In this document: positions 1 to 10,899 of the stretch, piece by piece | Position numbering within the stretch: the first letter of the stretch is position 1 | Layout of the letters: every line of letters begins with the position of its first letter | NCBI GenBank assembly: GCA_031841125.1 | Contig: CM063113.1 | Span: 58,025,211 to 58,089,210, forward strand | DNA: 64,000 bases | Direction of reading: 5' to 3' | DNA from: Acanthococcus lagerstroemiae | Taxonomy: Eukaryota; Arthropoda; Insecta; Hemiptera; Eriococcidae | Notes under the pieces: generated by a model | Seen by the model: the letters and a program-made list of their open reading frames with translations, nothing else | Told to the model about the DNA's origin: nothing | Database searches by the model: none | Position numbers and translations under genes: made by a program

Positions 1-1167
1 AGCTTTTAAAAATAAGCTTTTGTTCGCTAGCGTTAGTATTCTGGCCCCGAGCCGTTCAAAATGAAGTGCGTTCATTCATCGCTTTGCCCAAATGAACATT
101 GCACCATAGCATAATAGCTTGCTTTCTGTAAGAGGCTAATGTTATCTTCAATACTGACAATGTATAATTTTCTTATCTCACTTTTCTAGAACATCTCTCA
201 ACCTGAGTACTTGTACATGCTTCCAGTTTGATTGCACGAGCTCATTTATCGCTTTGCATTCAAATATATGAAATGAAATCAACCAATCTTCAATTATTGG
301 AGGTAGAGACGCTTCAGATTGGTTCAACCACAGCCAGTGTGCAAACAAATTTGTTACAGTTGTCTTTACTTGTGACTACCTGACTGATGTCAAGTAGGTC
401 TACACGTGTATTGAAATCTGACAGAGGTTCTCTTGAAGTCACGCTTTTTCAGAAGAAAGGTTATTGACACTTGGAAATTATATTTGTAAGGAATATAACT
501 TATATCGGTTGATTGAATATGGAAGTGAGTGTAACGATTATACTACTGGAGTATAATAATAAAAAAAAAAAAAAAACAGTAATAACTGTGTGACTGATTA
601 TAGATATTATGATTGAATTTGAAGCGTATGTAAGAATACTTGAATTCGATTTTCATTTCCCAGTGAGGGTCAACTTACTCAAGGATAAACTCATTCCGGT
701 CTTTGGAAGAGTCGGTCATATTTTCAGGAAGTGTCTACACAGTATCAGTATCAATATTACGTCATGTACCATCGGTTAGTAAGTCGATGGTAATATCTGA
801 CTATTGATTTGCCATTCCAATTCTTGCTCTTGTCATTTAGCCATTAGCCTTGAAGCCTGGATTGAGCTAATAACTGGTTAAACTGTTTTCAGTTGGCAAA
901 AGAACAAGGAAACATTGAAAATTGTGAGAAAAATGAGGAAAATGTTGTAATCAGAGGCGTCGCTGGAAAATTTTTTCGGGATAATTTTTTCAGTAGTGTT
1001 AATCTATATTCATCGGCGTTGGTGGATTTTCTTGGGGGAGGGGTGTAGTATATTGTATCGAAGTGTCTAACAGTAATTTATTTTCAGTCATGGTCATTTA
1101 AAAATTTAAGAAAGCAAATTATACCTTGAAAGAAAAAACAAAGAATTTAAAATTGGAAAATTCTATT
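1..1167. other. AT-rich non-coding stretch
   Basis: No open frame of useful length, no recognisable exon and no clear repeat is visible, apart from a poly-A run near 560-576. It may be intronic or upstream sequence of the ZIP gene further right, but nothing in it proves that. Confidence 0.5.
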
Positions 1168-1575
1168 ATAATGACCAGGGCTGCAATTCTTATGCGAATG
1201 CATATTTTTACCTATGGCGTATAGGTATAAATTTCAAAAGATCTTCACGAATCACAGAATTCTGAGTCAAATGAGCAGCACTTCATCCTGATGCATATTT
1301 CGCATATTTTGACATTTACCCCGCATCTTTTGCACCAATTCTGCTTATTTTCCAATTCCCCCCCCCCAACGTTATTTTTTTAGTTCTGAGAATGATGTCC
1401 GACTCAAAAAAATTGAGAAGATTTGATGGTTAATGAATTAAGTAGTAGAAAAGTTTTAGAAAAATACGTTCTTTTGCCCATGAGATTACCTTTCTCTTGC
1501 CCGCATCACATTCATCAATCATCAAGAAATTACGAATAGGTGCATTATCTCCTGGAAGCATATCCTATCAAAAGA

Positions 1576-1782
1576 AGATTGGACTCTTAAGGAGATACTT
1601 TGCTGGATCATTTTAAATATTATAAAAATTATCTCAGTGCATACAACTTCATTTTTCCTTCGAAATGATATACCCATATTTTATGTGCATATTTTCGACA
1701 TATTATTTAGAGTGAATTAAACGCATAAAATATGCGCATATTTCGCTTTTTTTTTTGCATAAAAATTGCAGCCCTGATAATG
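1576..1782. repeat. Direct repeat, copy 1 (right end of hAT-like element)
   Basis: About 207 bp closely matching 4455-4688. The match includes the element's right terminus plus the first six bases of its outer flank (ATAATG). The partner copy is longer mainly because of an (ATT)n tract at about 4632-4657. Confidence 0.85.
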
Positions 1783-4454
1783 CACTGCCTGGTCGTACGA
1801 GTCATTCACCGACAGAATGGCAGTATCGTCCGCGAACGTGGCTAGTTCTGTGACCGGGTTAACCGGAATGTCTGATGAGTACAGTAGGTAAAGCAGCGGG
1901 CCAAGAGTACTACCTTGTGGCACCCCCGCTTCTATTTCTCGCTGGTTTGATACCGCCTCGTTATACTGCACCTTGAAGTTGCGGTTGTATAAAAGTACGA
2001 TTTAAGGATTTCGCAGTAGTTACCTGGGAGTATTCTACTGATTTTGTGGAGAAGAGCCTCGTGCCAGACTCGATCGAAGGCTTTCTCCACATCTAGGAAC
2101 ACAGCGGCACAGAACTTTTTTCCCTCAAGCGCCCTTTTTATTATTTGGGTAACACGATGCACTTGATCGACGGTCGAGTGATAACTGCGAAACCCATACT
2201 GGTGATCTGGGATGGCTAGTTTTTGGTCGACTATCCGCTTCAGTCTTTTCAAGAACAGCTTCTCGAATATTTTCATCGGGATTGGCAGTAGAGAGATCGG
2301 TCGGTATGACGATAGCTCGCTTCGCGATTTGCCGGCTTTATAGATAAGTATAATTTTGGCTTGCTTCCATTGGTCTGGTACATGCTTCAGCCTTAACATC
2401 CCGTTGTATATATATACAAGAAGAACGACCGCTGTTTTTGGAAGCTCCTTTAGAATTTTGGCCGAGATACCGTCTATTCCCGGAGCTTTCTTTACATTCA
2501 GCTCGTCGATTTCCTTTGCGACCTCCTTTGGGGTAATGAATGCGATGGTTTCGGGGTTAGCATCCTGGATGTTGATTACCATATCCGACTCTATGTCGCT
2601 TGGCTGAAAAGTATTTTCCAGGAACGACGCGAAAGCTTTTGCTTTGTCGGAGTCGCTTCTAATCCAGTGGCCATTTGCATCACGAATGGGAGATTCGTTG
2701 ACTTGTGGGTATTTCAGTCTACGAGTCGCTTTCCACAACGAGTAGTCCGACTCTTTCTTTGGGGAGAGCTTGTGTAGCTAGTTTTCGAGAGATCGTTGGT
2801 TAATTTTCCCAATCGCCTAGGAAGTTTCTTTACTCAGCTTGTTGAGTAGAGTCTTGTCGACTGGCTTTCGAGTTCTCTGCCAATGTTTGCTGGCTGCTCG
2901 CCTTTTCCGTACTAAATTACGTATGTAGTCTGGGTATAGGATTTCGCGGTTTGCTACCTCTAGCTCCTTGGGAGTAGCTTCTCTGGCTGCTTCTGCGACC
3001 ACCGTTGAGAATACCTGGACTGCGTGGTCGAGCTCAGCTGGAGATTTAATCCTCAGTCGGATTTTAGGAAACTTCTCTCGCTGAGTGTCAAGATCACCGG
3101 CGAGTGATCAGATGATAGATCTTCGTAGTTTCTGGCATCGAGGTATCTTGTCGAGACATTACGTGTGATGAAGAAGTCGATCAGATCAGGGGTTTTTGCT
3201 GGGTCTGTGGGCCAGTATGTGGGCTGTGAGCCTGCGATGAACGAACCGTTGAGCTGGTTGACTGCTTTCAGAAGTTCGCGTCCTCTAGAGTTTGTGTACC
3301 GCGAACCCCACTGTTCGTATTTGGCGTTGTAGTCCCCAGCAAGCTATCCATTTGGACCCCAGTAAGGAGAACATTGCGTTGAGTTCTGCGTTTGTGACCT
3401 TCGAGTTGGGGGGGGGGGAGCAGTAAACAGCCGCTAGCCTCGTGATCGTGTCATGGAGTTGGATACTAACGCTCGTTACCTGTGCACAGTTGGATTTGTA
3501 GCTTTGCTCCTCTGTGAACCAAACTCCATCCTTGAGAATTACAGCACTGCCGCCTTGTGCTTTGCCGCTCGGGTGGTTACAGAAGAGTACCCAGGGTTGC
3601 CACTTTCTGGAAAACCGGGAAAACCGGGAAAAGTCAGGGAATTTGGTCAGTCAGGGACAAGTCAGGGAATTTTCATTTAAGTCAGGGAAATTTTCTAAAA
3701 ATAACAAATGAGTTCGTATTTTATCAGAGTAAACTTTTTTTATCTGTTGGAATGGACTCAACTTTCTTTGAGTATTTCTAATATTGAAAAATATTACATA
3801 AATTACATCTGTACCTTCTTCTTCTCGATAGCGATTTTTTAAAAATCTGTATTGTAAAAAATTTCTGTGACTCTCCTCCCTCTGGGCTTTCTCGGAATCC
3901 TGTAAAAAAGTCAGGGAAAATTGGAAAAGTTGGCCTGGAAAACCGGGAAAAGTCAGGGAAAACCAATCCTGAAAAAAAGTGGCAACCCTGGTAACTTATA
4001 ACCTTTCAGTCTCCTTATGAAGAATCTGCTTGTAAAATGCTTCTCGGTGACTTGTGCGATGTCGACGTTCTCTTGACTTAAAAAGGCTTCTAATTCCACT
4101 TTTTTGGGCAGAAGACCATTAGCGTTCCAGAGGAGAATTTTGATAGCATTATTCATTTTTGCTTCTGCGTTTTGCGTTTTGGCGAAGAACTAGAACTAAC
4201 TTCTAGGGCCTCGATCCTTTTGACAAGGTTATCGAGTTTATTACCGAGAGATGTAATAAGCTCGTGAATCCTGGATAAGGTGATCTGAGAAGATTCTGTC
4301 TGGTTCGGCACTCTAGTTGGCATCTCGGGCTTCTGGCTTGACTCTGGATTTACTTTACGGTTAGGATAGACTGCTGCTGCGAACGACTTTTCCGGCTTTG
4401 CTTTAGCATCTACTGACTTGGCTTCCGAGGGTGGGGCAGCTGGGAGTTTCAAGC
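1783..4454 (-). pseudogene. Truncated Jockey-like non-LTR retrotransposon (ORF1 tail, endonuclease start, RT)
   Basis: Read on the minus strand, the fragment holds the end of an ORF1-like frame (about 4153-4455), then an APE-type endonuclease start (4156 downwards, with the ILLWNANGL motif), then a reverse transcriptase. RT motifs seen include KAPGIDGISAKIL, SYRPISLLP, HQYGFR and FLDVEKAFDRVW in the frame 2738-1932, and GVPQGSTLGPLLY and FADDTAIL in the frame 1971-1717. The two RT frames overlap, so a frameshift lies near 1975-2005. RT also stops just after the FADD block at 1783, so the thumb region, 3' UTR and tail are missing, and the 5' end is cut inside ORF1. The endonuclease is split by a separate insertion at about 3591-3991. 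The element is dead. The clade assignment (Jockey/CR1-like) is by motif style only. Confidence 0.85.
3591..3991. mobile_element. Short inverted-repeat element inside the LINE
   Basis: The ends CCAGGGTTGCCACTTT (3591) and AAAGTGGCAACCCTGG (to 3991) are perfect inverted copies. The flanks belong to the LINE endonuclease frame. The sub-terminal parts on both sides contain GGAAAACCGGGAAAAGTCAGGGAA, so the inverted repeat extends inwards imperfectly. No coding capacity. The target duplication is unclear; TA is possible. Confidence 0.7.
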
Positions 4455-4688
4455 AGATTGGACTCTTAAGGAGATACTTTGCTGGATCATTTAAAAATAT
4501 GATAGAAATTATCTCAGTGTATACAACTTCATTTTTCCTTCGAAATGATATACCCATATTTTATGTGCATATTTTCGGCATATTATTTAGACTGAATTAA
4601 ACGCATAAAATATGTGCATATTTCGCTATTTTTATTATTATTATTATTATTATTATTTTTTTGCATAAAAATTGCAGCCCTGATAATG
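4455..4688. repeat. Direct repeat, copy 2 (right end of hAT-like element)
   Basis: Partner of 1576-1782. It adjoins the true outer target duplication ATAATGAC, so this is the original right end. It contains an (ATT)n microsatellite of about 26 bp. Confidence 0.85.
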
Positions 4689-4747
4689 ACGATAAATCGA
4701 AATATCAGCTTACAAGGCGATGAGTCGTGATCACCATGCGCGTGTTA

Positions 4748-5472
4748 AGGTAGGTGAGCTCAATAAGGCCCTAATTTAAGGTCTTGGCTCTCTAGACTTT
4801 CATGTAAGTGATTTCATGTTTTTCCTTTCTCGTGTTATAGTCGTTGACTGAAATATTTTAAAATTGGCTAACTTGGAATTTTTCTATATTGCTCCACGTT
4901 CCTCAGATCTTCTAGTAAAAATACCCTTTTTTCAAAACTTGATAAGGCCAGCGCACCAAAGAAGGCTAGGCCTATAACCTAATAAGACCCAACTTAATAC
5001 CTAATAAACCTGACCTGAAATTCGGTAAATAAAAACTGAAATGATAGTCAATTGATCTTACCAGGTTGGGCCATATTAGAGGTTATATAACACTATTTTT
5101 CGTCAGTATCGTATACCTCGGCTCCAAATTGCTCAAATTTCACTTCTCTGACGTCGATCGTTAACCAACTACCACTACAACAACTTTCCAATGTTTGATT
5201 TCTGGATAAATTCCATTTGACTAACATATTACTCGTAAATCCTCCAAATTACACAAAAAACATATCGGAGCACTTTTTACGTTATTGGAAAATCATCAAC
5301 CGGCATATCTCGCACCAGTGGACTTAATCTTGATAAAAACAATTGGACAGTGTTGTCATATCATGAAGGAACAACTTTGCTGTACGTTTTGATGCTGTCT
5401 AAAGCATAGTAGTTAAAATCAGTACATTAGGCCTTATATTGGAGATCCGGGCCTTATAGGGCTCATCTACCT
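4748..5472. mobile_element. 725-bp MITE with TA duplication
   Basis: The left end AGGTAGGTGAGCTCAATAAG (4748) and the right end GGGCTCATCTACCT (to 5472) are inverted copies. The match continues inwards through ATAAGGCC on both sides. Both ends are bordered by TA (4746-4747 and 5473-5474), as expected of Tc1/mariner-type transposition. No coding frame of note. Confidence 0.65.
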
Positions 5473-5721
5473 TATGCAATAAAATTAGTTTTATTCCCCA
5501 TAAAAATGTAGTATTATAGACGAAGAAGTATATTTAGCTTTAGTTTATTATTTTAGCGCATTCGTAGCAAGTGGGGGGGGGGGATGTCATTTATTTTTAG
5601 ATTACGATTTTGTTAGACACCTTGTGTATGTGTATTGCGAGTTAAGTGTATGGTACGTTACTACTAATAATTGCGGTATCACATGTCACTAATTCGTTTA
5701 CAAATTTTTTATAACTACAAG

Positions 5722-5885
5722 CAGGCCTTTTTTTGTCACTTCTTTTTTGGAGGCGCGCTAATTGATTTTGTATTTGGATAATCAAATTCTTTCATTTTTT
5801 CAGTTTTATGGCAATTTTTTGATATTTTCGAAATTTCCTTTGGGGGCACGCAGTGCCCTCACGTGCCCCCACAAAAAAAGCCCTG
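5722..5885. mobile_element. 164-bp hAT-type MITE
   Basis: The termini CAGGCCTTTTTTTGT and ACAAAAAAAGCCCTG are inverted copies with one mismatch. They are flanked by a perfect 8-bp duplication, ACTACAAG (5714-5721 and 5886-5893). The element is too short to code for anything. Confidence 0.85.
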
Positions 5886-5893
5886 ACTACAAG

Positions 5894-8000
5894 TATAAAT
5901 ATAACTATTGGCCTTTGAATTTGGGGGGGGGGAGGTATAAAGTAAACATTAGTTATCTTTAACCCCAGGGTTGACGCGTTGCGGTGGGAAGTATTCTCAT
6001 TGTGGAGGGGGGGGGGCGAACTTTCTATAAAAATCCAAATTAAAGTTTTGAAAATTTCAGTTAAAATGTAATTTCTCAAACCGTTCGTCGATATTTTTTG
6101 ACTTTTTAGTGAACTCTGACCGAATTCACCTACTATTTTAAAAGCAAGAAAGAAAGAATAAATAGAAAGGTTCTCGTTTTCTCAATTTCGCCGACTGGTT
6201 GTTAAAATTTCTCGGTCTTTCAATATAAATATCTCAAAGAGAGGATGTCCCACGCCTCAGTCCTATCGGCCTTATTTCAAGCTAAAGAAATGAAAGTATA
6301 CTGGGGCGAAAAATTGTCTTCATTGTGAAGAATATAAAGTTTCACTTATTATTATTGTTTATTTTATTCAATTGTTTATTTTTATTTAATTTTTTGTTTT
6401 TCATTGTAATTTTAAAGTCCTACCGCAAAGACAAGCAGTGGCTCAGTTGGGGTAGCTTACCAAAATAGTTTTGTTTAAATATAAAAATAATGAACTATGC
6501 AAGTACACGATAGGTATACCGAATATGACTTAAGCTCGCTAAATAATTAATATAATAAGGTTAATGTAAACAATCAATATCACAATTGTAAAGTGACTTA
6601 TATTTTTGCTGAATGGGTAAGGTTCGAGTGTTGTTCGAATCAATTTTGAAGCCAGAGATTGGCATAGGCGCAAATAGGGAAATCCTCATTGGGGAAAAAA
6701 CTGAAAAATTATACAAGCGAAATGATTATTAGCATTACTATTCTATGCATCAGCCCCTCTAACTCCCATGAATCCCCTCTTACTCGAGGTCAGCTATTAG
6801 CGTTTGTGGAAATTGGTACTTTTTTCCGACGGGCCTTTGAATCGTTTCATTGAGTTGATTCTGGACTTTAGCAGCATTAAATTTTTGGAATCGTCATTCC
6901 TCTGAAAGCAGAATCAGAATTGAGTTTTTATTTGAAATTTGCCCATCATCCCTGGGTCATTTGATTTGCTTTGGTTTAAAAGACATTAGAATAAAGCAAC
7001 AAACGCCATAAACAGCCGAAATTGAATTAATAGCAGAGAGCATTAGCTCAATAGATCCTAGGGTCAAATTGTACCATGACCATGGCTATCAACAGCGATT
7101 AGATAATATGTACACGATACCATTCTGCATGGTGAGAGGAATTAAACTTCGATCATATTTCGATTTCCTCAAAATCAATAATATTATGAAATTAACAAAT
7201 TCAAGCAGGAATGTATATTCTCGCTTGATAATCAGAGCCATATAACGAAGAAGATGCAAGTAGGGCATTGTCTTCCTTCCACCTGATTTACCCGTTTTAA
7301 AGAAACAGCAAATCTATTATTACTCCCTCAAATATCTCACTTGCTATCTAAAAATTTTGTTTTTCCCTCTTGATATAAGAAGCTGGTTACGACCTTGTGT
7401 TAACTGATTTGAAATTGAAAAGTTCTTGGTGTTATTTTGAAATTCCCGAGATCTCGAGACAACTGTGCCCTCAACGCCTCGCAATACTTTTTATTTGGTG
7501 AATATACTCGAAGTCCGGTCCCTCTCACAGGAAAGAATCTTCCATACTCAGTGCGGAATGCGATGATTTAAGTACCTTCCTACTTCTTGTATTTCACATT
7601 CTCACTTATAATTTTGAATTTTTTACGCGGGTGAAGAAAAATATCGCACGTGTGGTTTGGGAGGAAATTTTAAAATACGACTTATTGCAGCTCGTGTCGA
7701 AGTGGAGGGGTCGCGTTTTATTTCAATAGTTTTTCTCCCTAGTTGCATTACCTAAATCATTGCAGCATTTTACTAGCACAATTTTGTAACCTTATAAGAA
7801 CAAATCGATGTCCTTATTTTGGTCGTAGATCTTCTCACACGATGGCGTTTTTAAATATAATGTGTGAATATAAATCGTAATTCTGTAAACAGAGTTCATT
7901 TATTATTCCAAATTCACCTCCATTTTATAGCCTGCGAAAAGAAATTGCTTATTTCATTGCTGCAGAATGCTATTAAACTTTTACTTCCGCTTTATTGTAG
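5894..8000. other. Non-coding stretch upstream of the recognisable ZIP exons
   Basis: It contains poly-G runs near 5924 and 6007 and AT-rich DNA. I looked here for the N-terminal ZIP exons (transmembrane helices 1-3) and found no convincing one. Confidence 0.4.
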
Positions 8001-10899
8001 GCTTATGAATTGGGTAAAATGAAACAAAATTCCGATTACCTCTATGTGGCCGTATTTTCAATGATAGGCATGTGGCTCACTTGGCTGTTGCAAAGTATAG
8101 CAACTATCATCGGAAAAGAAGTAACAGAACCCGTCCGAGTTGCACAGGTATGTTAATATATTACTTTGTTTTCCCTAAAAAACTATTTTGCAAGAGGATA
8201 AGTTTCGGTTATCTACAAATTGAACTTGTACTAACTTCTAATGTTCCAGTTTTTTCTTCTTTTTTTTTTTCTATATAAGTACATATGTAGTCACTAGATT
8301 CTCTACGAGTATCGAAAAATAGTCCTTGAAAATTCTGAAATTATCTATAAATGGTGGAAAATAACGTGTTTCGCTCACGGAATATTTAATGATGTTTCAT
8401 GTTTTAGACAGATAATGAGTTGAAGAATATTAAAATGAAGTCAGCGAACAGTATTCCTGATAAAGCGAACAATGGTTGTTCAGTGTACACCTTTCCGGTG
8501 GGAACAGATAACGCAAAACACCCTGTAGCCGGTGAAGTTCATAAATTCAATGCTGACAATGATTTACCTGCCACGGTAAGCGTCCAAGTATCCAATATCC
8601 ATACATGTTTAACAACCTAAATGTTACTCGAACCCCATCTTTGAAGAATTGGAGTGCGCTGAAAAGTTACGGAGCAATTATTGAAGTGGCGCATGTAAAA
8701 ACCATTAGGCTAATAGCATCTCGAAGCGAATGAGAGCACTGTCCCTCTCAGCAGAAAGCCGAGACCTTTATTTCTTCTCTTTTCTTTTGCATGAAATTTG
8801 TAATTTTGTACCAAGTTATTCCCCTAGGAAAAGTGGTTTCCTCTCCTGAACAAGTGATTAGCTCATAGGTCTGCAGACCATGTGGCTCAGTTCTGCTAAT
8901 TCTGTTGATAATTTTGGGAGAAAAAAGAATAGACCTAGTTTCTACTTCTTTCTTTAGTTCGGCTGTGGAGCACTCGAGTTCCAGGTTAGTGCTGGGTGAG
9001 AGTTAACCTCGGTCAGTAGGGGTGCCATCGTGCCATGGTGGCTCTGAAAAGACGTGCGCGCCGGTAGTCGAAAGATGAAATGGGTGCTCGGGCTGGCCTC
9101 AAAGCGTCCATCTGGCCACTGATGCGATACTCGAAAGGATAGTTTCCAGGGTCGGGGGTCCAGTGTCTAGGGGGCATGCGTGCATCGCCATACGCTCCAC
9201 CAAACCATACTTATTCTTTCTTTAACTGTAGTCATTTTGCCTCCAACAGTTTTACCGTAATTACATACCTATCTTTTTGTAGTAAGTTATTGTACAACGT
9301 AAAATATAATAACGTGATAGTTGCAAAAAAGTTTTCATATTCGTGAATTTCTCTACAATCGTAGGTAGCTACGTCTTTTCTTCGAAATTGATAAGAAATA
9401 TATGTGTTCTTTTATACAGCTACTGTTAGATCATTTTTACTCGCTGATAAAGATTTTATAACATACATATGGCATGTTTGTAGATTGCCTTGAACTGATG
9501 AGCTTACAGAGTTGTTGAAATGTTTTTATAAAGACTAACAGTGTGACATCAGTGCAGGTATCAGATCCCGGTCGTTTCTTCGGTTGTAAGGCTCTAACGT
9601 TGAACAGCACTAAAATATTTATTAGTCTTGTGTGCTGTGAATGTACTTACCTGTAGGTAGTTACATGGATTTACTCGAGTTTAACTATCTATCGAATCGA
9701 TTATTTAGTGTTTGACCTGATAAAAATGTATTTACGTAATTTGAAGTTGAATGATTATTGTATTACGGGCAGGTGTTAGGGTGATTAAAATCGTATTCTC
9801 ATTCCTGATTGAAACAATACGTAACTTCTCTAATCTGAGCAAAAATCGAGAGTTTTTACTTCGTTCGAATTTGATAAGAAAATAATTTCAAAAATTTAAC
9901 TTTCTCATTGGAAAAAGAGATTTCGGCGTTATTCGGAGTGAGATTCACTCCCTCTATTTAATTTGCATATCACCGACACACCTCCACCGTAACATGAAAT
10001 TTCAACAAAAATATGCCATGTTAGCAGGTCCAGGGAAAGAGACTAAAAATTCGTGTACATCTTCGTCATTTTTTCTTGAAAATAACAGACCCATTCTTCC
10101 CGGTCTGACTCAAGTGTCACTGATCTATTTCAGGAATATATTTGCGACTAATATTTTACGCTTACAGATAATCCATCGCTCAAGTTTTACCAGTTACCCA
10201 AGCATTAAGAAAACAACTCCGAAGCTTTCGAAATTAGCTATTGTCATTTTGGCTGGTGATTGTATCAATAATTTTATGGATGGGATATCGATAGGAGCCG
10301 GATATTCGTATTACTTATCAACTGGTATTAAGCTAACAACCGCGATAGCGTTTGAAGAATACACTCATAAGCTGGGTATACGTTTCACCTTCCGATAAAG
10401 CTCGACTTTTCAATAACGGATCATTTAATCTAAATCTGTACTGTCTACGATATTTTCAGGTGATTTTGCAATCGTATTTCAGTCTGGAGTTCCTATGCGT
10501 CGTGTTTTGTTTTGGAATTACACTACATCATGTGCCTGTTTTCTGGGAGTAGCTATTGGAATAGCACTTGGAAACATGCATTGGTCTCAATATATTTTCT
10601 CTTTTGCCAGTGGTCTTTTTCTATTTATCTCCCTCTCAAATATGGTAGGTATATTTACCTGACTTTATTACCGATCATTAAGAACATTTTATAAATATTA
10701 CGTAATCAATTTGCATATTATAACTTTTTATATTTTGTTTTAGATACCTGAAATGCAAAATATGTTGGATGAGAGTTTAAATAAAAGTAGAGCATCTGGA
10801 TTCATCTCGCTTTTTGAACAACATGTAGGATTCGTCCTAGCGTTTGTTTTATTGATTGTCATTTCATTGATGTTGAATGTTTCCCATCAGCAGTTATAA
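8001..10899 (+). CDS. ZIP-family (SLC39, LIV-1 type) metal transporter, 3' part
   Basis: Five phase-compatible exons are seen: 8001-8147, 8408-8575, 10168-10375, 10460-10644 and 10744-10899 (stop TAA), giving 287 residues. Exon 1 carries a membrane segment (YLYVAVFSMIGMWLTWLLQS). Exon 2 is a hydrophilic loop. Exon 3 holds the transmembrane-4/5 core GDCINNFMDGISIGAG and EEYTHKLG, completed across the splice to HKLGDFA. Exon 4 reads VLFWNYTTSCACFLGVAIG and further membrane helices. Exon 5 ends in a last helix and VSHQQL. ZIPs move zinc or related divalent metals into the cytosol. The family's metal-binding HNxxD appears here as NNFMD. The HExPHE block appears as EEYTHK; ZIP8/14 also have Glu at its first position. 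The N-terminal exons (helices 1-3) were not found, so the start is unknown. An AATAAA lies 109 bp after the stop. Confidence 0.8.
9056..9212 (-). repeat. Interspersed repeat family R1, copy 1
   Basis: This stretch (ACTGATGCGATACTCGAAAG, GGCATGCGTGCATCGCCATAC) matches, in opposite orientation, the copies at 33808-33925 and 35218-35325, and in the same orientation the copy at 53690-53825. It lies in a ZIP intron. It looks SINE-like in size, but no clear polymerase III boxes were found. Confidence 0.6.

Larger units (their letters stand above)
1176..4682. mobile_element. hAT-like non-autonomous element (601 bp) enlarged by a LINE fragment
   Basis: The left end CAGGGCTGCAATTCTTATGC (1176) and the right end GCATAAAAATTGCAGCCCTG (to 4682) are inverted copies. 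They are flanked by an exact 8-bp target duplication, ATAATGAC, at 1168-1175 and 4683-4690. An 8-bp duplication with CAGGG...CCCTG ends is the hallmark of hAT-superfamily elements. No transposase frame is present. The last ~207 bp of the element occurs twice (1576-1782 and 4455-4688), bracketing a Jockey-like LINE fragment. Without the insert the element would be 601 bp (1176-1776). Confidence 0.85.

Noticed and set aside
1717..2738. Reverse transcriptase as a functional host or viral gene
   Set aside because: It is frameshifted, truncated at both ends and interrupted; it is a dead LINE fragment.
9994..10167. N-terminal extension of the frame that contains the ZIP core
   Set aside because: An acceptor at 10167 matches the phase of the preceding exon, so the upstream part is intron read-through.
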